From Collybiopsis luxurians FD-317 M1 (lineage: Eukaryota; Basidiomycota; Agaricomycetes; Agaricales; Omphalotaceae), in contig KN834783.1 of assembly GCA_000827265.1 (NCBI GenBank), positions 176,307 to 240,306 on the forward strand: 64,000 nucleotides of DNA. Direction: 5' to 3'. The notes beneath the pieces are model-generated. The model was not told where the DNA came from and ran no database searches. It worked only from the letters and a program-made list of their open reading frames with translations. Position 1 is the first letter of the stretch. The number at the start of each line of letters is the position of its first letter. The position numbers were made by a program, and so were the translations under genes. Positions 24,936 through 37,166 of this stretch are shown one piece after another.

Positions 24936-27900
24936 TTATAAATATAGCTAACTTCCAGGTTGGAGGAAACTAAGTTCAAGCTTACTTTCGAGCGTAAATG
25001 TTGCATTACGGACAGTTTCAAATCAATTTTATTCCGGAGATTATCCTGTGATATATTTAATACGTCCTTCTCCTTTGTGATGTTTAGAATAATTTTTGCA
25101 TGAGGGTTTCCCCATCGGAAATACTTAGTATTATAAGATGGACTTATAGACATGCCACAAGTAAGCGCAAAAATCCACTTGATTTTTGAAAATATCTGCA
25201 GAATACTGGGACATATGAGTAGGTGCAGTAGTTGCTATAGAATAATGGAGAGAACGGTGAAAAAGTGAACATATGGCCAAGCTATACGGTGTAGCGAACA
25301 AGTGCTTACGAGTGATGGCTCAGTGACCTTACCTCGATAATGATTTCCAGAGACCAACCAAGTCGCGCGCGGTATTGCCCCGAACATTTCTGGATCTTTT
25401 ACCTAGTTGAAGACAGGTTTTGTGCTGGTACAGCAGGCTCGTCAACTCAAGTCTCAGTTCACTATGTGCCGTTTATTTAGTCTTAGAGAGAAATTGTTAC
25501 TGCTCAAGAACAGCCTGGTGATTTTAAATGTATGTCCATGTTCAAGCTCATCCTATATCTTATACCTAATTTTCATACTCTGTTGCTTTTCAGATTTAAT
25601 AGCCCCAAACAGCTTGCATGTAAACTGGTCATTCAGGAATTAGACCTCCCCAGTATAATTTAAAATCCTATCCTATTGTTACCATATGTATGTGTGTCCT
25701 AATACTGTTTCTGGCAGAACTCCGAGCCACTATTTACAGTCCAGAATGAAATGAAGGAGTCGTCTTGGGACTTGTCCACGTTCCCACAATTTTCATATTC
25801 TCTTTATATCGACGTTTTATCCCCACCCTTGGGCATGTCACTTCTTTTGTGACACTTGCTATGTGTGTGACCTTCTTGACCACCATGTCCTGCTTCCCTT
25901 CTGTGCCCCTCTGCAGTTTTCATTTCCTTCTCAGTATTGTTCCCTTTATTTGTTCATTTGCTTTTGATGCCCTTCATTTGCAGCCCTCATTGACTTGTGT
26001 GCTTTTCATTACCTCCACATTTTGCTTTCCATTTCCACCCTTCTCTTACCAATGCATCACAATATTTTCACCCATTTCAACCTCTTTCTGCTCACTATTT
26101 TTCTTGAAACTTGGTAGAAATGGTGATTTCTATCATATTCTATCATAAAGTTTCTGCATCAAGATTCTGAGCCATTTGGTTTTGTTGTTCTGCATCGGCG
26201 ATCCCTCCCATAGCGAGCGGCGCTGTTTTCTTCACTTCAAGCTTTTTCCACAACTCTTTTTCTTCCCCACGGGTGATCCGCGCCCCAGCGGATCGCTCAA
26301 AGCTACCGCTGTCTTGTGCTTTAACAGGCAATTTTAAACCAAACCAACCACCCATCAATGCTGTACGTGTTGCTGGATTCGAGGGCTTTAGACAATGCAG
26401 AAATTGTCAAAAGTTGCTACACTCTACTTAACACACTACCTAACACTCGGTAGCCTAGACTTCTTTTGGAGCATTTTGTGCGCTAGGTTTGCTGGGATTG
26501 GAGTGGCTGAGGGTATATGCCTGTCCTCTTGATGCTCAATCTCCCAGGAGATCTTACTCCCTGAGGAATTGGTAAACTAGGTAAGCTCTTGATCTCCCAA
26601 TGCAAAGGACATTAAACCAGATTTCGTCATATAGGGAAGGATGACTCTTGCTGGGGCCGCTGCAGAAGCAGACAGACGTCGAGTACGGGGTCGGATTCAA
26701 ATGTCATTGTTGCGCTCGAGCTTCGGTGGATTTATGAATATGGATCCATTTACGAAAAAGGTTTTAATGCGTATGTATTTCGTTGTTCGTCATTTGACTA
26801 ACGCTTACTTGACTTATCGATGTCGTATCCAGCTATGGATCTCCAGCTCACCCAAACCACTCAGACGATCCCTCTGCTGCTTCTCTTCACTTGCCCCTTC
26901 TTATATTTACCCTCCTTTTCCCTTTACACCCAGTGCAAACTCTGCGAATTCGACCTCGCTTTCTCTTTGCTCATTCACATTACCGATCGAGCGCAGCTAC
27001 TTTTTCAGCCGACGTTCACCCTCTGGCCTTCTCTTATATTACAGTCCAATATTCATACTTCTGTTGCCGAGGAATGTCTCCCTTCTGCACACACGGCCTT
27101 GATGTGTTTCTCGGCTGTCGGGTGCCACCTTTTCCAAGCTCCCGGTACAGCACTGACATAGCTATCTCCTGCGCCATGGCATTGTACAGGGTCAGACTGT
27201 CCCGTGTAGCATGACTTGCAGTATTTGTTACAACGACTAAGATTTCTCTGTCAAAAAGGAAATGCTCGGCGAATTCGGGAAGGGATTCCATAGCTCTGCT
27301 CTGAGCCAGCAGAACAAGATGGAGCGGTTTCGCCGCGATTCCGCTTCCCGGGTAAACATATCCTAACCTGACAAGTGTCTCAGGAGCATGCCCAGATCCC
27401 AAGTTGTCCTCTTGCATGAACGAAATCCTCGAGAAGTGGGTACTCAATTGTGTCCTTTCAGGTGAGTCATAGTCTCAGTGCTCGTCAATGATTTCTGATA
27501 AGTACATTCTTGACTTTTGTATTTACTTTCTCAACCGTTTAACATGACATTCAAACAACGAGTGCGTATATCACTTTGCAGTTTTGCTTACCTCACTGCA
27601 TTTCGTACAGACATGATCACAGAATGGGGCTACAATGCGGGGCATGAACATTGCTATTAATGTAATATTGCCTGTCGATTTTAACTACGCCATTCTGGAG
27701 ATTGAAGATGTCGGCAATAGTACATGGAAAAGGAAATTTGATGGCTTTCATGAATCAGCCTGAGGGCATTGTTGCCATTTAATATTTGTAGTTGCATATT
27801 GTATATAGCGTTACCCATATACATGCGAATTTCTGACCTTTTTTGTGTCCGGACTCGTACATGCCACGCGCAAAGCGCGATGGCCCGTCCTGGCACAAGT

Positions 27901-28209
27901 AGCAGTCGTATTGATTACCCACACGGATTCGGACTTGGGACTTCCTGAGATAATTCGGAGAAAGGGAAGAAAGATTGAATTCAAGTCTCTGAGTCCACTG
28001 GAGCGTAACCCCGGCCAATATTCTAACAAATTTCTTCTGCATCCAGCTACTGTTAAACAGTATACTACGAGGAAGCGCATTGCCATAGATGAAGAACTGA
28101 AATGTTAGTAATTTAAATTATTTACAGAACAGTATCTATGGGAGCGCATAATAGAGCAGGAACCAGTCATGACGTAAAGAGCGGATGGAATTTTGGAATT
28201 GAATAGTTG
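24936..28209. other. gene-poor stretch with scattered open frames
   Basis: About 3.3 kb. The + strand at 25760-26130 is strongly pyrimidine-rich, and its open frame there looks like a composition artefact. A frame at 26641-26770, followed by an in-frame splice near 26830 into a Pro/Ser-rich stretch, and a minus frame at 27034-27447 are open, but I recognise no domain in either. Only the small minus frame at 26143-26358 is listed separately. Confidence 0.4.
26143..26358 (-). CDS. possible small unrecognised coding exon
   Basis: A 71-codon minus-strand frame has protein-like composition (charged, soluble, with KELWKKLEVKK and a Gln/Asn-rich end) and higher GC than its surroundings. The frame is open upstream of the first Met (to about 26395). 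I recognise no family. It could be a short gene, an isolated exon or a transposon fragment. Confidence 0.2.
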   Translation of the reverse strand: MMGGWFGLKLPVKAQDSGSFERSAGARITRGEEKELWKKLEVKKTAPLAMGGIADAEQQNQMAQNLDAETL

Positions 28210-29732
28210 CAGGTCTCATAGGCCGTGTCTGTCAATGTGCCATACCCCGCTCCGATAGAGTCCGATAGAGTAAATTAGACGCTCAGAGATAATAAGCGCA
28301 TACCCCTGCTGACTCGATTCCTTTCCAAACCACCATCTCAGTGCAAAAGACATCTAGGGATGGGCCAATTCTTCGACGAAATCCCTTCGCATCTCCTTTC
28401 ATGGATTGAAAAACAGCAAATGTTCTGGACCGCCACGGCACCTCTCAGCGGCCAAGGACATGTCAACCTCTCGCCAAAGTGTACGAGGGGAATGTTTCAC
28501 ATTGTCAATCAGAGGAGGGTTTGGTATGAGGATATGAGTGGGAGCGGTATGTTTAAATTTTTTTTCCAAAATTTGAGAGGGCTTTGCTGAGCTTGAGGCA
28601 ACAATTAGGTGTGGAGACGATTTCGCATTTGAAGGAATCTGGAAATGGACGCATTACGATTCTCTTCCACGCTTTTGAAGGTCCTCCCAGGATTTTTAGG
28701 CTTTTTGGGACAGGTTAGTAAGGGCGAGAGCGAATTTTCCTCTCACTCTTCTCAATTTTGTCGCGCGCGCTTCTGATTCCACCTACTTCGCCCCCACATT
28801 CTATTCTTACGTATGTTTTCCGCTAGGAACTGTATACGAATTTGGGACGCCAGAGTACGACCAATACATCTCTCCAGAAACGCGTGTACCTGGGTCGCGA
28901 GCCGTGATTCTAATTGACGTGCATAACGTCGGAACGGTAAGTACACTCGTGCTGGTCCATCCTTCCTAGAAGTCCTCATGATTTACCCATTATTTCCTAG
29001 TCCTGTGGATACGCTATTCCATTCTACGACTTCAAATCCCACCGAAACCAACTTTTGCAATGGGCTCAGAAGAGGGAGGCCACAGACGACGAATACCTCC
29101 AAATGTCATCCGCTAGTAGTTCCGATGACGAGCCTGAGCCTGAGCAGTCGAGGATGCCGGCAGACAATGGCATGCGCATTTATTGGAAACAAAAGAACGC
29201 TCATAGTATTGATGGTATTCCGGCGTTGAACACCCAGACGTTCGAACTCACTCACCGCGCTTTCAACACGGCGAAAAAGGTGTATACTTCGGATAATCAA
29301 GCGATTGCTGCATCGGGAAAGAAGGCTAATGGTATGTGGAGCTTTGGAAGCGATGTAATGTTGGACCCGAAGTTTTTGACGGGACTGACGTTGGGAGTTG
29401 CTTCGACCGCCGTGGTTATGAGGCTGCTTGTACGTCAATGAATTTTGAGTATGTCATATTCGGCGTGTAGACTTGATTGTATTATTCACAATCGTGGAAT
29501 GTGGAATCATGTATCATTTAAGGGCCAGTATAACCCACGGACTGATTCGAACTAGCCACTCTAATGAAGTAGGTCGAGCATATTTTGAGCGAGCTTTCAG
29601 CAAATATTCCCATTCGACTGTAGCTAGGGATCATCTAACAAAAGCGGGGGAAAAGAATCGAAAGCGTGGGCCATTCGTATAGGTGCTATTGTAGTAATGG
29701 ACAGGTCATATCGAAACGTAGGGCAGAGTGGT
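28210..29732 (+). repeat. segmental duplication, copy 2 (pair of 10714-12245)
   Basis: Direct-orientation copy of the 10.7-12.2 kb block, about 17.5 kb away. Exons, all three introns and both flanks are recognisable. Intron sequences differ more than exons. Two paralogous membrane-protein genes and a glycoprotein gene lie between the copies. Confidence 0.85.
28360..29441 (+). CDS. FMN-binding split-barrel (pyridoxamine 5'-phosphate oxidase-like) protein, copy 2
   Basis: Same gene structure as copy 1: exons about 28360-28546, 28609-28713, 28827-28936 and 29001-29441, with introns at identical positions and phases. The first 51 residues are identical to copy 1 and the next residue is an R for S change in VNQRRVWYEDMSGSG. 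Other differences include GNGRITILF, PRIFRLF and a slightly different acidic stretch (SSSDDEPEPEQ). The C-terminal hydrophobic segment (LTLGVASTAVVMRLLVRQ) is kept and may anchor the protein in a membrane. Both copies are open throughout, so the duplication appears recent or both genes are under constraint. Redox substrate unknown. Confidence 0.88.
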
Positions 29733-30285
29733 CAATAGCAGGCGAAGAAGTTAATCTGGCTGGCAGCCAATATGGAGCTGTGCAGCTGTAGTAGATTTTG
29801 AACAGAGAAATATACAACAGTTTGGGAGGAAAGGAATTATCAAGATTGCTGCTTCTCCTGGCACGTATCTTCTACGCCTCCAAATAATGCATCTGACCTC
29901 GATATCCAGTTGAAGTTCTGACAACAAGCATTTTAGTGCAACGCTCACACGTCCTATGAACGAGCCACTTGTGACGACAAATGAAAAGGTGTATTGAACA
30001 GCCCAACTTGTCGCAGGAGCGGCAAGAGCCGCATCTCGAATACTTTGAGCACGTTTGAAGAGACGAGGGGGTGGAGGGATGGAAAAGTAAGCTTAGCTTG
30101 AGAGATCTCGAGAGGGCAAGCGCAAAGCTGTACTACGCGGCGCGGCATGTCTGATGCGCGCCGTGGGAAGGATTGACATGTGACCGTCCTTAAGCTTAAC
30201 CGCTAGCGACCACCGGGCAAAACACTTCTGAGCCTTCTTTTTTTTTCTCCAAGAGTGATAACATAAACATCTGGATTGTCGACCA
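29733..30285. other. intergenic, no gene seen
   Basis: About 550 bp ending in a T-rich run (30238-30248) shortly before the proposed start of the first F-box gene. No coding signal. Confidence 0.45.
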
Positions 30286-31834
30286 ATGGAAGCCAATGAC
30301 TGTGGTAGGCTTCTCTCTGATCGTAGTCTTGCATGCTCACCGCGACATCAGGTCAACTACGCAATCTTCTGTCGTTACCTTTGGAAATGAAGTTTGAAGT
30401 GATTAGCTATCTCAATCCGGGCGACATTTTCCGGCTTTCCAACATTTGTCGTATCATGCGCAATATCCTTTTTTCTACCGTTTTTCGTCGGGTCGTAATT
30501 CGCCCACTTATCAATCACGAAGTCATGTCGAGAGCCCGATCGAGTAAAACCCGCAATACCTTGTACCGGACTCTCAATCAGGACGGTTACGTTCCTGAGA
30601 GTATACTGCCTGTCGTTCGGGAATGCGTTATTCGAGAGTGGGATCGTCTTCATCTCAAAGCCCACGCCATAGACGCGCTGCTTACCGCCTACTCGAACTC
30701 CCTGCCGAGAATGAATAATATTACCTCGTTAATTCTGATCAACGTTACCCTTACGCCTTCGTTTCTGTTGAACATGCGAGAACTTTCACGCCTCACGTCT
30801 CTTGCTCTACACTCCTGTGATTTCGGTGGTGTTACGGCTAGGCATGTCCGGGATTTTTTGACTCCCCTCAATTTGGAGAAATTTGAACTTGACGGAGCAC
30901 ACTGGGAGCAGACTTCGACAAAAGATGTCCGGGGTATAAGAGCCGCATTTATCTCAGCTTTCGGAAACCTTTTTGAGCTAAAATGCGATCAGCATTGGCC
31001 AACTCGTCACTTGTCTTCCTCCTCCTTTACTCCCCCGCTTCAAGTTCTTGATATCCGTGTTGCGATGTTCATTCCATCCTGTGTCCAGGAAGCCATCAGA
31101 TTCATCCTCAAAATTCCTACCTTGGTATCCCTCACTATCAATGATGATACCCTGTTTTATATCCCAATATCTTTGGACCCTGTAACGGAGTGCGTCTCGC
31201 TCTCATCCTTTCCACAGCTCCGCCACTTGAACTGCCCTCCGAGTCTTGTTTCCGCTCTTGTGGGACAACATAATCTGTCGCAATTATCTTTTACCACTGC
31301 CCCTCTCGAAAGCTATACTTTAACGACCAGTGACGTAAGGCCAGCTCTATCTCAGATGCTTTCTCGATCCGATGCATGGTTTCGCCTTAGTCGCTATCAA
31401 TCTATCCAAGAGTTACATATCCCAGTCACTTTTGCTCAAGGGATCTCCGCAGATGCTAATGGCGCCGCTTTAAGCCAGTTGAAAAAGCTCACTATCGATG
31501 GCTATACAATGAGCCCCCGCGACGTTGTATGCAATGCTGACCAGGTGAAATCAGTGAGTTGCTGATGCTCCGTTGTCGAATATACGCTAACAAGTTGTCC
31601 AAGTTTGCTACGACCTTTGCAACACCATCTTTGAGACACCTGCGTTTTATCAACATGCCGTTCGCGGCTCAGTCGGCCACTGACGCTGAGCCGAAACAGG
31701 CGGCAGTCCTGATTCAGGAGAAGTATTTCACAGGGCTGAATCGTTTTTCGCTCTGGTTCACCACGGGTGATCGTTGGGAATTCATGAAGGATCCTGTGAA
31801 CGAAATGTGGGGTCCATACGATCCGGGCGAATGA
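30286..31834 (+). CDS. F-box-like protein with leucine-rich body, paralog 1
   Basis: Proposed exons are 30286-30304 (MEANDC), 30352-31553 and 31595-31834. The N-terminus LLSLPLEMKFEVISYLNPGD, then IFRLSNICRIMRNILF, is an F-box-like motif, which in known proteins binds Skp1 of SCF ubiquitin ligases. The rest, about 400 residues, has irregular leucine-rich segments (LTSLALHSCDFG, LEKFELDGAHW, LVSLTINDD, LRHLNCPPSLVSALVG). This fits the substrate-recognition part of the expanded agaricomycete F-box families. The last exon ends FSLWFTTGDRWEF..DPV. A Met at 30333 would also open the frame, but it lies in what reads as an intron when compared with paralog 3, so 30286 is preferred. Intact; target unknown. 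Confidence 0.75.
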
Positions 31835-32160
31835 TCCAATGAACTTGGGTCGGGACTTGGGGGTCGTTTTGTGCTGTCCGTTTTCTTGAGGCTGCTGTGT
31901 TATATTTTTGGAGATTCAGCTTCTTTTGACATACGTAGGAACGTTATCAGTTTATATACGTGTATAACACCTTCGCTATCTTTACACCGTTGTATCTGTT
32001 CAGCAATTTTTGATCGGCAGGACTACTCAGTCCCAGCAGACCTAACTTTAAGCTTCGCCTCGGCTTCAATAATAAGCGCTTACTTATGATTGATGATTTG
32101 CATGTGAACCATCATTTCTGTCTCTCAAGGTCTGGTGAGGGCTCTGCGTAGATCTTCAAA

Positions 32161-34039
32161 ATGTCGGCAAGGCCTCATCTGAAAAACAATCCGTCGCCGT
32201 TGGTAAGTGTGCCTTCTTCATTTTCCGCAGACGACGATACACATCCTCTCCCACCGCAGACTGTTACGGCCGAAGAAGATGTACCTGGCTCTGAATCGGG
32301 TGGTCAAGTGAAAGGAGAAGCAGCAGAGATTCGACAACGTAACTCGCCCATCGCCTAGTTCTAAGCAGATGAGCACTCACAGGAATTACTAAGGTCAAGG
32401 GATTCTCGTGTCGAGCAGTAGTATCGAAGGCAAGGACATGTTATTCCTACCAGGTAAACAAAAGTTTTTATTGTCCGAATGGAACCCATTCACTTCCCTT
32501 ACTCAGGCCGAGATTGCAACCTTCTCTTGTTACCTTTGGAAACCAAGTCCGAAATCATCAGCTACCTCAAACCTGGAGACGTTCTGAAGCTCTCGAGTAC
32601 ATGCCACGTGATGCGCGAAATCCTGTTCTCTACTGTGTTCCACCGGATCGTCATTCGACCAAATATTGACGATGAGGTGATGAAGAGAGCCCGGACTTGT
32701 AAAACGCGCAATTCGCTATACCGAATCCTTAATCAAGATGGATATATTCCAGAAAATATTCTTCCTTATGCTCGTCATTGCGTTATTCCCCTCTGGCGTA
32801 CTCTATGTTCCCCTCTCCAGGATCATGCTGTGGACGCACTACTGGGTGCCTATAGCAACTCCTTCCTCAGACTGAACCTCGAGTCTTTGATATTGTTTTG
32901 TGTTCCTCTAACGCCTTCGCTTCTCTCGAACATGCGCGAGTTATCTCACCTCAAATCTCTTGCTCTACAATCTTGTGAATTTGGCCATGTTTCAGTTACG
33001 AATGTTCGGAACGTTGTCATGGCTCTCAAACTGGAAAAACTTGAAATTACCAAAGCATCGTGGTGGGGGGCATCTAACAAGGATCAGAACGGTATAATAG
33101 AAGCGCTTTTCTCTATTACCGGGAATCTTGTCGAATTGAAGCACGACGATCATAAGCTAGCGAAAGCTCTTGCTTCCACTCCCATTGTCCCGCCACTACA
33201 GGTGCTTCATATTCGTTACAAAGAATTCAAAGACGCCGTCAATTTCATTTGTCGAATACCCACCTTGGTGACCTTGAGCATCGACGAGCATTACCGCTCC
33301 GGATTATCGACCTTTTTAGAACACTTGACAGATCCCGACCTAACTATTTCGCTCTCTTCTTTTCCGCGTCTCCGCCAGCTGACTTGCCCTCCAAAATTTG
33401 TTTCCGCTCTCGTCGGTTCGCATAACCTTTCACGGTTGTGCTTTTTCACAGATGGTTTTGACGTATATCGCCTCCGGACTAGCACTGACGTGCAGCCTGT
33501 TCTATCTCAAATGCTTTCGGGCTCGGATGCATGGTTTCGTTTGGACCGCTATCGAAACATTCAAGAGTTGCATATCCCTCTCACATTTGCATTTGGGATT
33601 ACTGCGTATTCCAGTGGCGCTGGTTTGCGCCAGTTGAAGAAGCTTACTATCGATGTCTATCCTATGATCACCGCAGACCTGATATCAGATCGAGAGTGGT
33701 TAAATTCCGTGAGTCATTGTCCCATCTTTCACTTGATCTGGTATTGGTAGTCTAACTGCTGGTGCATTGCAGAATCTCGCTAGGTTTTCTACGACCTTTG
33801 CGATCCCGTCTTTGAGGCATCTACGTTTCATTAATTTGCCATTTACGCGTCGAAATTTGAATGTGAATATTCCGGTAAACGACTTGATCGAGACCTACCA
33901 GAGTCATTTCGTACGACTCGAACGGTTCTCCTTCTGGTTGAGAGAGAGGGTTTTCTGGGAGTTCAAGAGGGATCTTCCGGATGGAACTTGGGCATCATGG
34001 GATTCAGAGGAAGGGGAAAATCAGGAATCGAAGTTCTAA
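32161..34039 (+). CDS. F-box-like protein with leucine-rich body, paralog 2
   Basis: Four exons are proposed: 32161-32338, 32394-32453, 32507-33708 and 33773-34039. The first two, absent from the paralogs, add about 79 residues of acidic, disordered sequence (PPQTVTAEEDVPGSES, SSSSIEGKDMLFLP). They splice in phase onto GRDCNLLLLPLETKSEIISY, the F-box-like motif. The body follows the paralogs closely (CKTRNSLYRILNQDGYIPEN, LRQLTCPPKFVSALVG, SDAWFRLDRYRNIQELHIP). The last exon carries SLRHLRFINLPF and LERFSFWLRERVFWEFKRDL. If exons 1-2 are not used, translation could begin at 32479. Past the stop, 34040-34221 in another frame repeats a similar module (LERFSFAITPDEVSSW), hinting at a duplicated terminal exon. 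Likely an SCF adaptor; target unknown. Confidence 0.72.
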
Positions 34040-34221
34040 CGCGTAATTTGAATCAGATGGGTTTCTTCACCGACGTTATATTTAGCAAAAAACAGAAAGT
34101 AGAGCCAGAATATCTTCCAAGAGAAATTTGGTTTCCAAAACTTGAGCGGTTTTCATTCGCTATCACTCCAGATGAGGTATCCAGCTGGAGGAAAGACCCA
34201 ACCATTAGTGGTGGACATTGA

Positions 34222-35905
34222 TGAATACCGATGAATACTAGAACTGTCGTAGCTACCTTGTACTCAGACTATTTGTATTTGAATTGCGTGTCATTAAAGG
34301 GCTTTTGTTTGTCCCCTCTTTAAGACCCATAGAAAGACAAGGATTTTGCTATGCATACATACACTGATTGATCTTTTGTTCCCTCTGACCGCTGCGATAA
34401 ATCGCCCAGGTAATCAGTCCAGCCATGCAGGAAGATGAAGGCAAACCTGAGGTTCCACAATGTAACACAGTTCATCTGCGAAAATCTCAAGGAGATACGG
34501 CTCAGCTCACAGGAGTAAGACAAACACAAGGCAAATATTTTATGGTTTTGAATAGGATATTGTGCTAGAGAGAAGACAGCGATTGAAGGGTGAAGGTAGA
34601 TACGGTATACCCTTGAATGTTAGGAAAGAGGTAGAGGACCAGAGGGTTCAGGTACAGAAGAAGAGAAAGTGTTCAAAGATCCGGAGTAAGGCCCATCGCA
34701 GGCATCTGTTGACTCCCTGCTTCTCTCTATTTTCTCTCTTGATGCAACTGTCGCCATGTTGATTTTGTGGATTATCCTCTTGATATATCAATACTGACAG
34801 CGCATCATGATGGGAGACCCTGCGGTAAATAAAGTACAAATTAGCTGATGCTACCAAGCATATGCAAAACATATTTTTATACAAAATCCTCCGCTGACAT
34901 CAGTCGAGGCCCGACCCTAATTGCGTTTCGCGCACCTTACTCTCCAACCTGATGGAAACCTAATTCTAACTATTTTAACCATTAAACCACCTTTCCGCCA
35001 ACAGAACCACTTTGAAGTTGTTTGGCAATGTTAATTAGTTCCTGACTAGTCTTAATGGAAACTGCCTGCAACATTACTTGATCCTACCGATGGTCGTTAC
35101 CAATGATTGCACATGAATGTTCGTTTGGTAGCACCAATTACTGCGAACAATCATAGTGGCATAGGGTGGTGATGGGCTGTTGCTATATCGGTAAAATTGC
35201 AGTAATATTGGCACATGATATTTAAAGTACTTAATTTCACTATAGACCATCAATATGATATACTTATCTCCATCTGTGTAAGCAGGTCATAGCGATGCTA
35301 CATTAAACAGGTCTCATTGGGAATGCTCGTCATGACGGTTCAAGTGCTTCAACAATTCCCTGGTGCCGTATGTGTATATCATGATTGGACGAACTGTAGT
35401 AAGCTTAGACTTACAATTTGTAGCACTACCATGGAAGAATCAAGACCTTATGCAAGTCATTGCTATCAGATTTCAATGGATCTGCTATGAACACAGTTTC
35501 CAAGGAGCGTATGTATCTATGGTCTCTGCAGATTGGATCAAATCCAACTCCATATCCATCATACTAATGATTGACTTTTGCCTATTTACGCTACCTGTCG
35601 CTCAACCGAGTACAGAGGACAGGATATTGGGTGACCAAAAATACTGGTGGGTTTGACGTATAATTTTATCAATTGTATCCGTCACCCGGCCCCAGCTATT
35701 CCCAGACCTAAGCCGGGTTATTTGAAACTGATGCCTGGTAACAACAGTTGAATTTTTTTTTTCTTTTTTTGAAACAAGATATATTGTCAGCCACTGCATG
35801 ATGAAAGCTCATTTCATTCTCTTCACCTTTCACCCTGTAAATAGAAGAGTCACCGCTGTTACCATCCCTGTCATCTGAAGTACTCCAGGAAAGTTCATAT
35901 TCGAA
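34222..35905. other. gene-poor stretch, no gene supported
   Basis: About 1.7 kb between the tandem F-box pair and the third membrane-protein paralog. Open frames are short and featureless. A T-rich run sits at about 35752-35769. Confidence 0.45.
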
Positions 35906-37166
35906 ATGACACCTGAGGATCAGGAATACCTATTTGAATCAGGTGGAGACCTTATTCTCGGTGTCTTGCAACAAATAGTCACATCTGTGGGATATGGTCA
36001 GGAGTCAATATTAATGCCTGTATTCAGACACCTAATGTGAATTTTAGGAGCATTGGTTCTAATGACATACATTGCCCTACGCATTTTGAGGTGAGTCAGA
36101 ACTTATCGGGGCACAAGGATTTTTTTACTTTTCGGACACTAGTAAAAAACCACGGAAATTGTCCAGAAATGCGCTGTTCATCTGCTGCATAGCAATGCTC
36201 CTTTACTTGACAGTGACCTGGATATTCTCATTTGTATTTAGCTTGATGTCCATTTGGGAAACCATTCAGAAGATCACATTTGATGATTTCATCACACAAT
36301 TCGTGATCTGGCAGGATATAGAGTTTATGGCCCTCAAAATTCCTGTAAGTCAATTATAAGATATTAACAACAGATATTCGTTGAAGTCAGCACTTTAGGT
36401 TATTGTTGGAGATGGCATTGTGGCCTGGAGAGCATGGGTTTTACTATTTGAAGGAAAATTCGGAAGGATTCTTCTCGCTACTCTCATGATAGTCAACACA
36501 GGTACATTTTGGACCTTCCATTAAAATTTAAGGAAAGCGACAGAAACTGAACTTGCATTCTGTATTTATAGGCTTGAATATTGCAGATTATGTTTTAGAA
36601 GTGTCCAAATCTTTGCAGCTGGCTGAAGATGGTTTCAACTTGGTATTGGACTGGGTTGCATCTATTGCTTCCCTTATCATCAATGCATTCGTGACTTTTT
36701 TTATTTTGTGGAAATTTTGGTAAGTCTCTAGTTATATACTCGAAATTGCAGCCATAATAAATCAGATGTCCAGGGCTCACCACAAAGTTTGGAAAACCGT
36801 AGGCCCCAAAAACAAGAGTCAAGCCAAAAGAATTCTTCTCATATTGACAGAATCAGGCGCAATAATAAGTGCAATACAAGTTATTAATCTTATCTTCAGC
36901 ATAATGAATAGTTTCATCACAATCAATCCTTGGGGATTAGCGTATGTGGGACAGATAAATACCTCAATTTGGAAAGTTGCAATTGTAAGTCTACATCGCT
37001 ACCCTTTTTGGACCTATTGAATAAGTTCAAACCACTTATTCAGACATTGTATCCTGCAGCTGTGATTATCCTTGTTAACACAAACAGATCACCCGTGGTT
37101 GAGACAGTCCATTATAATGAAAGCAGCGTTATTATCCCGAGCAGTGATAACGCAACGAGTTACTAG
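35906..37166 (+). CDS. multi-pass membrane protein, paralog 3
   Basis: The start MTPEDQEYLFESGGDLILG and exon pattern match paralogs 1 and 2. IVTSVGYG is spliced to ALVLMTYIALRILR, KLSRNALFICCIAMLLYL, an intron, VIVGDGIVAWRAWVLLFEGK, an intron, GLNIADYVLEVS and LDWVASIASLIINAFVTFF. Then come WKFW, an intron, AHHKVWKTVG, LLILTESGAIISAIQVINL, and the last exon TLYPAAVIILVNTNRSPVVE ending at the stop 37164-37166. About seven hydrophobic spans. All proposed introns are 45-70 nt with GT..AG ends and phases equal to the paralogs. It has an additional intron before VIVGDG that paralog 1 shares and paralog 2 lacks. Function unknown. Confidence 0.78.

Noticed and set aside
25765..26148. 127-codon open frame on the + strand
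   Set aside because: Built of pyrimidine-rich sequence giving Phe/Ser/Leu/Pro monotony; no domain or splice partner. Composition artefact.
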